Positions 12,959-18,517 of a stretch of DNA of 18,517 bases are shown in pieces. The translations under genes and the position numbers were made by a program. The notes below the pieces were generated by a model. It worked only from the letters and a program-made list of their open reading frames with translations, was not told the origin of the DNA and searched no databases. The first letter of the stretch is position 1. Each line of letters begins with the position of its first letter. The DNA lies in NCBI GenBank assembly GCA_037138535.1, contig JBAXIG010000032.1:1-18517 (forward strand), read 5' to 3'. Source of the stretch: GCA-2737595 sp037138535. Lineage in GTDB: Bacteria; Actinomycetota; Actinomycetes; Nanopelagicales; Nanopelagicaceae.

Positions 12959-14986
12959 GTGTCCGAGGTCCTTCCTAATCCCAGCCCGCCTGCCCAAGGC
13001 GATCTTCGAGGCGTGCTGGCCATCCCTGCCTTTGCACGACTCTGGCGTGCGATGGCCTTTGGGAGCCTCGGCGATTGGCTCGGACTGCTGGCGTGTACTG
13101 CCCTCGCCAAGCAACTTGCCGGTGATGATTATGCAAAAGCAAACGTGGCCATCGCTGGCGTTTTTATCGTGCGCCTCTTACCTGCGGTACTGATTGGCCC
13201 ATTTGCCGGTGTGATTGTCGATCGCTTTGATCGTCGTCGACTCATGTACACCTGCGATATTTTGCGCACCGGATTATTCATATCAATTCCGTTAATCAGG
13301 GAATATTGGTGGCTGTACACAGCAACCGTTCTCATCGAAGCCATCACACTTTTTTGGAGTCCCGCTAAAGAGGCAACCGTTCCCAACATCGTCCCACGCG
13401 ATCGACTGGAAGCGGCGAATCAAGTAAGTATGTTAGCTGCGTATGGAACCGCTCCCATCGCTGCTGCACTCTTCTCCTTGCTGGCGCTCTTCCATTCCGC
13501 ACTCTCTATTCAGGTGGGCTCCTTCTCCACAAACCCGGTCGATCTTGCCCTCTATCTAGATGGTCTGAGTTTTGCCTTCAGTGCTTACACGATCTATCGA
13601 CTTAAAGAAATTCCTAAGAGCAAGGGTGGTCCTGAAGGCGAACACACCAACATGATGCGATCGCTGATCGAGGGCTGGAAGTTTGTCGGTTCGACTCCGC
13701 TGATTCGCGCACTCATTGTCGGCATGCTCGGCGCTTTTGCCGCTGGTGGAGCAGTCGTTGGATTAGCACGTACCTTCGTGGGAGACCTTGGCGGCGGAGA
13801 TGCGGCATACGGAATGCTCTTTGCCGGCGTCTTCTTAGGTTTAGCTGCCGGAATGGGTTGGGGACCGCGCTTACTCTCCGGATTCTCGCGCCGCCGCCTT
13901 TTCGGATTGGCGCTCACGCTCTCCGGGGTGGGCCTTGTGTTGCTCGCTGCCATTCCTAATATCGTGATTGCTTTTATCACCACGATCTTTTTGGGTTTCT
14001 GTGCCGGCACTGCATGGGTCAGTGGCTTCACGATGCTCGGCTTGGAAGTCCGTGATGAAGTTCGCGGGCGAACATTCGCTTTCGTGCAGACTCTCATTCG
14101 GATCACTTTGGTCTTGGTACTTGCCGTTGCTCCGGTGATTGCAGCTACGATTGGTAAGCACACTCTCAAGTTCAACAATACCCAACTGATTTATAATGGT
14201 GCTGAAATCACACTCTTATTGGGTGGAATTTTGGCCGCACTCGTAGGCATTATCTCTTACAAACAAATGGATGATCGAAAAGGTGTCCCGCTCTGGGGTG
14301 ACATCTTGGATGCCTTGCGCGGGGATATTGGTGTAGTGAATTTGCACGCAAAGAAGGGCATATTTATTGCCTTTGAAGGTGGCGAAGGTTCTGGCAAATC
14401 CACCCAAGCAAAGGAATTAAAAACCTGGCTCGAAAGCCAGGGACGCGTGGTAACTCTGAGCCGGGAACCAGGCGGCACCGAAGTGGGTAAGAAAATTCGT
14501 CAGGTGTTACTCGATCCGGCCACCGGGGAGGTAGCTCCGCGGGCGGAAGCGCTGCTCTACGCGGCAGACCGTGCCGAGCACGTGGAGAGCGTGATTCGCC
14601 CAGCTCTCGATCGCAATGAAGTGGTTATCTCGGATCGTTACATCGATTCATCTATTGCCTATCAAGGCGGTGGGCGCATTCTTCCCAGTGAAGACGTACT
14701 TCGCCTTTCGCGTTGGGCGACGAGTGGATTAGTTCCCGATATCACCGTCGTACTTGATATCGATCCTCGCATCGGACTGTCGCGTTGTGTTGATAAAGAC
14801 CGCCTCGAGAGTGAACCTATGGAATTTCATGAACGTGTGCGACGTACCTTCTTAGAATTGGCTCGTGTGGAGCCAGAGCGATACTTGGTAATAGAAGCAA
14901 ACCAATCGCATACCGAAGTGAAGCGCATTATTCGCGATCGATTCGCAGCGCTGCTGGCAGCACCTGAGAATCGGGCCGCGAAATAA
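12959..14986 (+). CDS. tmk: MFS transporter-thymidylate kinase fusion
   Basis: This 675-residue two-domain protein has an MFS transporter of about 12 helices in residues 20-440, with motif A-like GPFAGVIVDRFDRRRLM (80-96) resembling the EntS/MFS_3 group. The second domain, from about residue 467, is thymidylate kinase: P-loop EGGEGSGKST (Lys480), SREPGGTEVG, the DRYIDSSIAYQG block and DKDRLESEPMEFHERVR. Tmk phosphorylates dTMP to dTDP and is essential for DNA synthesis. The fusion is intact, with no stop or frame change at the junction (about 455-467). I recall the same architecture from Streptomyces (SCO3542-type proteins), so it is an old actinobacterial arrangement. No other tmk is in the window. 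The transporter substrate is unknown. The GTG start is supported by the TAGGCT box 6 nt upstream. The stop overlaps the holB start by 1 nt (TAATG), so the genes are coupled. Confidence 0.93.
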   Translation: MSEVLPNPSPPAQGDLRGVLAIPAFARLWRAMAFGSLGDWLGLLACTALAKQLAGDDYAKANVAIAGVFIVRLLPAVLIGPFAGVIVDRFDRRRLMYTCDILRTGLFISIPLIREYWWLYTATVLIEAITLFWSPAKEATVPNIVPRDRLEAANQVSMLAAYGTAPIAAALFSLLALFHSALSIQVGSFSTNPVDLALYLDGLSFAFSAYTIYRLKEIPKSKGGPEGEHTNMMRSLIEGWKFVGSTPLIRALIVGMLGAFAAGGAVVGLARTFVGDLGGGDAAYGMLFAGVFLGLAAGMGWGPRLLSGFSRRRLFGLALTLSGVGLVLLAAIPNIVIAFITTIFLGFCAGTAWVSGFTMLGLEVRDEVRGRTFAFVQTLIRITLVLVLAVAPVIAATIGKHTLKFNNTQLIYNGAEITLLLGGILAALVGIISYKQMDDRKGVPLWGDILDALRGDIGVVNLHAKKGIFIAFEGGEGSGKSTQAKELKTWLESQGRVVTLSREPGGTEVGKKIRQVLLDPATGEVAPRAEALLYAADRAEHVESVIRPALDRNEVVISDRYIDSSIAYQGGGRILPSEDVLRLSRWATSGLVPDITVVLDIDPRIGLSRCVDKDRLESEPMEFHERVRRTFLELARVEPERYLVIEANQSHTEVKRIIRDRFAALLAAPENRAAK

Positions 14987-16173
14987 TGGCAGCACCAGTT
15001 TTTGCCGATCTCGTAGGTCAACAAGAAGCGATCGCCATCATCGAACGTGCAGTACGCGGGGCTCGGGGAGTAGACGAAGAGGCGCGCGAATCCGGCGCCA
15101 TGACACATGCCTGGCTCTTCACTGGTCCGCCAGGTTCCGGTCGCTCGAACGCTGCACGAGCCTTTGCCGCTGCGCTGCTCTGTTCAGAACGCGGTTGCGG
15201 TGAATGCGCAACCTGCCGCGAGGTCTACGCCGGCACACACGCTGATGTCGAGCTCATGGAGAGCGAAGGCCTTTCAATCAAGGCAGATCAAATTCGCGAT
15301 TTGATTGTGCGCGCGGCATGGGCACCTGCCTCCGGAAGTTTTCGGGTTGTCATTATTGAAGATGCCGACAAACTTACTGAAACAGCTGCAAACGCACTTT
15401 TGAAAGCTATTGAAGAGCCCGGCAGCTTTACGACGTGGTTCCTCTGCGCGCCAAGCCCGTCGGATGTGTTACCGACGATCCGTTCCCGGTGTCGTTCCAT
15501 TCTTTTGCGCACTCCGTCACATCAAGATGTAGCAACAGTGCTTATCGAGCGCGATGGCGTCGATCCCACGATGGCTGCGCACGTTGCTCGCGCCAGTCAG
15601 GGGCATGTAGGTCGCGCGAAATGGTTAGCTTTCGATGAAGATGCCCGAAAATTCCGACACGACTTACTCGCCATTCCGGCGCACATTCGCACCGTGGGGG
15701 AGGCGCTCTCCACCGCGGCCGAATTACATCGCGCGGCTACTGAAGAGTCGGTGCGCGAGAACGCCGATCGCGATGAGCGGGAGATGGCTGAGCTTTCAAC
15801 AGCGTGGGGCCATGGCGCCACTGGCAAAGGAATGCCATCCGGGGCTGCCAAGGCAATAAAGGAATTAGAAAAGTCGCAGAAGTCGCGAACCACTGCCCGT
15901 AATCGGGCCTTCCTTGATATAGCACTTCTAGATTTAGCCACTTTTTATCGCGATGTGCTTCTTGTCCAGACAGGTGCTGAGGCACCATTGATCAACGAGG
16001 ATTTGCGGGCCAACGTCACCGATGTGGCATCGCAGATTCCTAGCGAGGGTGCCTTGCACCGAGTGGAGGCAATTATGGGTGCGCGTAAGGCCCTTGCCTT
16101 CAACGTGGCCCCGCTTCTGGCACTTGAGTCGATGATGTTGGCGTTGCGGCTACCCGCAAGAGGTGGTGAGTGA
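14986..16173 (+). CDS. holB: DNA polymerase III subunit delta'
   Basis: This 395-residue clamp-loader subunit opens with FADLVGQQEAI and a Walker A-like loop GPPGSGRSN (47-55) in which the usual lysine is Arg53; delta' subunits are typically ATPase-inactive, so this fits. Four cysteines (66, 71, 74, 77) followed by THAD form the zinc module of the family. VVIIEDADKL (Walker B region), ANALLKAIEEP and TIRSRCR (SRC motif) follow. The C-terminal domain contains a charged linker (about 255-295) before a helical collar region. Delta' works with delta and the gamma/tau subunits to load the beta clamp. It is placed between tmk and the hydrolase gene, overlapping them by 1 nt and 4 nt, consistent with one mRNA. 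Confidence 0.95.
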   Translation: MAAPVFADLVGQQEAIAIIERAVRGARGVDEEARESGAMTHAWLFTGPPGSGRSNAARAFAAALLCSERGCGECATCREVYAGTHADVELMESEGLSIKADQIRDLIVRAAWAPASGSFRVVIIEDADKLTETAANALLKAIEEPGSFTTWFLCAPSPSDVLPTIRSRCRSILLRTPSHQDVATVLIERDGVDPTMAAHVARASQGHVGRAKWLAFDEDARKFRHDLLAIPAHIRTVGEALSTAAELHRAATEESVRENADRDEREMAELSTAWGHGATGKGMPSGAAKAIKELEKSQKSRTTARNRAFLDIALLDLATFYRDVLLVQTGAEAPLINEDLRANVTDVASQIPSEGALHRVEAIMGARKALAFNVAPLLALESMMLALRLPARGGE

Positions 16174-17708
16174 AGCCACAGCGCATTCTACCCATTGCCT
16201 TCTTTATGGTTGTGGTGGCGCTCTTCTCCGCCTACTTCTTGACGCGGGCCACAACTAATCCCGCAACATCACCCACTGGAGAAGCGAAGCCCTTTCTTAA
16301 TCTTCAGGGGTACATGACTCAAACACTCTCCTGGAAGAAGTGTGAAACTGGATTTGAATGCACCACCGTGAGGGTTCCGCTGGATTATGCAAACCCCGGC
16401 GCGAAGGCGATCACGCTCTCAGTGGTGCGCCACCCCGCTAAAGATAAGGCGCTTCGACTGGGGTCACTTTTGGTGAATCCCGGAGGCCCTGGCGGATCCG
16501 GTGTGGAATATGCCAGGAGTGCGGCATACATCGTGACGTCAGAAGTCTTGAAGCGCTACGACATCGTTGGTGTTGATCCTCGAGGCGTGGGAGCGTCAAC
16601 TCCGCTCTGGTGTCTCAATGGTCCGGAGACAGATAAATTCGTTGCAGCGGACGGGTCTCCCTCTACCGCTGCTCAGGAACGGGAATTCATTGATCAAGCG
16701 AAATTACTAGCACGTAGATGCGTAGAGCGCTCTGGCACCTTGCTTCCGTTCATAGGAACCACTGATGCGGCCAGAGATCTTGATGTGCTGCGTGCAGTTT
16801 TGGGGGATAAGAAACTCAATATGCTTGGGAAGTCATACGGGACATTACTGGGCGCAAGTTACGCACACCTCTTTCCGCAGAATGTAGGTCGATTAGTACT
16901 TGATGGTGCCGTCGATCCCACTGTCTCGCTACAAGAGATGAATGTACAACAAGCGAAAGCGTTCGAAGCCGCACTGAATTCATACCTCGACAAGTACGCC
17001 GCAGATTGCGCATCAACTGGTGAGTGCCCTTTTGGGATTACTCGCAACGAGGCGCACGCCACGATCGATGAATTGATTACCAACTCAGATGCCACACCGC
17101 TTCCAAGCAAATCAAAGCGCCCGGTGACACAATCAGAAGTCATCCTAGGAATTCTTAGTTCGCTCTACGACAGCGACGGGGGATGGACTTCACTCACCTA
17201 CGCACTCACCACTGCCGTACAAGGCGACGGGACAGATTTACTTGCTCTTGCTGATTACTACGTGGATCGTGGACCGGACGGCAAGTACCTCATCAACTCC
17301 AACGAAATTGGTTACGCAGTCAATTGCATGGATAAAAATCAACGCGTCACGATTGAATCCGTGCGCGCAGAAGCGGTCACCCTTGCCAAAGCATCACCGA
17401 CTTTTGGCGGGTACCTGGCTTGGAGTTCCTTCCCTTGCAATTACTGGCCGGTGCCTTCCAAGCCGATTCCCACCCCGCTGACCGCGGTCGGCTCTAGCCC
17501 GATCCTGGTCGTCGGGACCACCCGAGACCCGGCCACCCCGATCCAATGGGCCAGAGGGCTGGCTACTCAGCTCAAAACCGGGCATCTGCTCGTCTTCGAC
17601 GGGGACGGACACACCGCCTACACCCGGGGAAGTACCTGTATAGATGCCGCCGTCGACGCCTATTTCCTCTCCGGAACCCTCCCCAAAACCGGCCTTGTCT
17701 GTTCCTAG
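16170..17708 (+). CDS. exported or membrane-anchored alpha/beta hydrolase, TAP-like peptidase
   Basis: This 512-residue protein has an N-terminal hydrophobic segment (about 6-24, ILPIAFFMVVVALFSAYFL) after MKPQR, acting as a signal peptide or anchor; there is no lipobox cysteine. VNPGGPGGSG (102-111) is the oxyanion-hole motif of the tripeptidyl aminopeptidase (SlpD/E, TAP) family. The catalytic triad is predicted as Ser222 (GKSYGT), Asp453 (GTTRDPATP) and His481 (GDGHTAY), the last two in the TAP-like C-terminal domain, which also has paired cysteines. Such enzymes cleave short peptides from N-termini or hydrolyse esters outside the cytoplasm. Start GTG 16170 overlaps the holB stop (GTGA). 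The final approximately 250 bp is markedly more GC-rich than the rest of the gene. Confidence 0.9.
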   Translation: MKPQRILPIAFFMVVVALFSAYFLTRATTNPATSPTGEAKPFLNLQGYMTQTLSWKKCETGFECTTVRVPLDYANPGAKAITLSVVRHPAKDKALRLGSLLVNPGGPGGSGVEYARSAAYIVTSEVLKRYDIVGVDPRGVGASTPLWCLNGPETDKFVAADGSPSTAAQEREFIDQAKLLARRCVERSGTLLPFIGTTDAARDLDVLRAVLGDKKLNMLGKSYGTLLGASYAHLFPQNVGRLVLDGAVDPTVSLQEMNVQQAKAFEAALNSYLDKYAADCASTGECPFGITRNEAHATIDELITNSDATPLPSKSKRPVTQSEVILGILSSLYDSDGGWTSLTYALTTAVQGDGTDLLALADYYVDRGPDGKYLINSNEIGYAVNCMDKNQRVTIESVRAEAVTLAKASPTFGGYLAWSSFPCNYWPVPSKPIPTPLTAVGSSPILVVGTTRDPATPIQWARGLATQLKTGHLLVFDGDGHTAYTRGSTCIDAAVDAYFLSGTLPKTGLVCS

Positions 17709-17755
17709 CGGACAAGTGGTAACTAGCACCCCCTCGGATAGGGCAGGATTTGGGT

Positions 17756-18406
17756 GTGCGTTTAGACCATGTCTCATATGTAGCTGACCACGACCACCTG
17801 GTCGATGTCGTTCAGCGAATCGGTTCCAGCCTGGGTGCAGCTTTCCAAGACGGAGGAATTCATCCTCGTTTCGGAACGCGCAACTTCATCCTTCCGCTTC
17901 ACGGCGGTACTTATCTCGAAGTGGTTTGCCCACTCGATCACCCGGCTGCAGATAGTGCGGCATTTGGCCAAGCAGTATCGCAGCGCGCTCGCGAAGGTGG
18001 CGGATGGCTTACATGGGTCGTTGCCGTTGATGATATTTCGACAGTGCAGGAACGCGTGGGACGCGAACCAGTAATTGGCCATCGCCGTCGTCCCGATGGT
18101 TTTGATTTGGAGTGGAAGCAACTCGGTGTGAAGTCCACGATGGAGGATCCACAACTTCCCTTCTTCGTTCAATGGATCACTGATGCCGCGCACCATCCTT
18201 CAAATGCTGCCAATGGCCACCCAATAATTGAGAAGTTGGAAATCGCTGGTGATCCTGCGGTTATTTCTGCGTGGCTCGGCGAACCAGATGATCACCCACT
18301 CGATGACATTGAAGTTATTTGGATTGATCCCGCAGACAACGATGGTGAATCAGGTTTGGTTGCAGTACATCTGCGTACCGAACGCGGCACTATTCGTCTC
18401 GATTAA
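17756..18406 (+). CDS. glyoxalase-like (VOC fold) domain protein
   Basis: This 216-residue cytoplasmic protein starts RLDHVSYVADH, continues with GTRNFILPLHGGTYLEVV, and ends with a second, poorly conserved module (HPIIEKLEIAGD...VHLRTERGTIRLD). This is the pattern of Glyoxalase_3-type proteins common in actinobacteria: paired beta-alpha-beta-beta-beta modules that may hold a metal with His and Glu (candidates in DHVSY and YLEVV). The substrate is unknown. Start choice: GTG 17756 has AGGA 7 nt upstream and, alternatively, CAGGAT (close to TANNNT) ending 6 nt upstream, the spacing seen at the leaderless genes. An upstream in-frame TTG (17750) would add two residues and is less likely. Confidence 0.85.
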   Translation: MRLDHVSYVADHDHLVDVVQRIGSSLGAAFQDGGIHPRFGTRNFILPLHGGTYLEVVCPLDHPAADSAAFGQAVSQRAREGGGWLTWVVAVDDISTVQERVGREPVIGHRRRPDGFDLEWKQLGVKSTMEDPQLPFFVQWITDAAHHPSNAANGHPIIEKLEIAGDPAVISAWLGEPDDHPLDDIEVIWIDPADNDGESGLVAVHLRTERGTIRLD

Positions 18407-18426
18407 TCTCAAGTAAACTTTGACCC

Positions 18427-18444
18427 AGAGAGGCAAGCCTCTCT
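18427..18444 (+). terminator. perfect inverted repeat immediately before the tRNA gene
   Basis: AGAGAGGC (18427-18434), AA, GCCTCTCT (18437-18444) form an 8-bp perfect inverted repeat, 2 nt before the tRNA 5' end. The two-base loop is too small as drawn, so the inner pair would open. No T-tract follows. It could end the VOC gene transcript or be part of the pre-tRNA leader; a TAAACT (18414-18419) just upstream could be a -10 box for the tRNA. Confidence 0.4.
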
Positions 18445-18446
18445 AT

Positions 18447-18517
18447 GCCGCCTTAGCTCAGGGGTAGAGCAACGCACTCGTAATGCGTAGGTCCGGGGTT
18501 CAAATCCCCGAGGCGGC
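18447..18517 (+). tRNA. tRNA-Thr (anticodon CGT)
   Basis: A complete 71-nt cloverleaf can be folded: acceptor GCCGCCT (18447-18453) with AGGCGGC (18511-18517), D-stem GCTC/GAGC, anticodon stem ACGCA/TGCGT with loop CTCGTAA, and T-stem CGGGG/CCCCG with TTCAAAT. The anticodon CGT (18479-18481) reads the threonine codon ACG. The CCA end, if encoded, lies beyond the window. Confidence 0.97.

Noticed and set aside
13594..14178. A 194-codon open frame on the minus strand inside the MFS-Tmk gene
   Set aside because: It lies fully antisense to well-supported MFS domain coding sequence, has no ribosome site or family motif, and its Lys/Pro/Ser/Arg-heavy composition is that of a reverse-complement shadow.
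1..18517. Search for CRISPR arrays, insertion sequences, attachment sites and phage or defence genes
   Set aside because: No regularly spaced repeats, transposase or integrase genes, terminal inverted repeats or defence-type domains were seen; the content is conserved chromosomal genes. Duplication of the tRNA-Thr 3' end within the window was not found by eye.

Overview
The window is a densely packed actinobacterial chromosome segment of intermediate GC (roughly 50-53% by eye), with no mobile element, CRISPR array or rRNA. Lineage clues are a FbiC-type F420 gene, a topoisomerase I with a lysine-rich tail instead of zinc fingers, an MFS-thymidylate kinase fusion followed by holB, and GTG starts placed a few bases after a -10 box (leaderless genes). 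Moderate GC and tiny intergenic gaps suggest a streamlined aquatic actinobacterium (Nanopelagicales/acI-like or a relative); that placement is inference. No gene-free stretch exceeds 300 bp; the longest, 10044-10199, lies before topA.

Left part (1-4150): the 3' end of an F420 synthase gene (cofH part of fbiC) converges, with a 5-bp gap, on a leftward acs-nhaA operon (acetyl-CoA synthetase and Na+/H+ antiporter). Centre-left (4195-6479): a leaderless conserved gene that may be a degenerate Fic-fold protein, a convergent HAD-IB phosphatase with a C-terminal membrane anchor, and two small overlapping membrane genes that look like remnants of the Tad pilin genes found at this locus in larger actinobacteria.

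Centre (6499-12920): hppA, a K+-insensitive H+-pumping pyrophosphatase ending in a strong intrinsic terminator; an NPPF-motif methyltransferase whose N-terminus appears shortened; and topA, preceded by an unusual leader with a possible 9-codon upstream ORF.

Right part (12947-18517): a tightly coupled operon of the MFS-Tmk fusion, holB (DNA polymerase III delta') and a secreted or anchored TAP-like alpha/beta hydrolase, with 1-nt and 4-nt overlaps; then a glyoxalase-like (VOC) protein gene and a complete tRNA-Thr(CGT) ending at the window edge.

Functionally the region combines housekeeping DNA metabolism (TopA, Tmk, HolB) with membrane energetics: Acs releases pyrophosphate, HppA can turn pyrophosphate into a proton gradient, and NhaA spends that gradient on Na+ extrusion. 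I see no clear new multi-gene system. The best leads are the repeated leaderless promoter architecture, the putative pseudo-Fic protein, the topA leader, the apparent collapse of a Tad locus and a sharp GC step inside the hydrolase gene.
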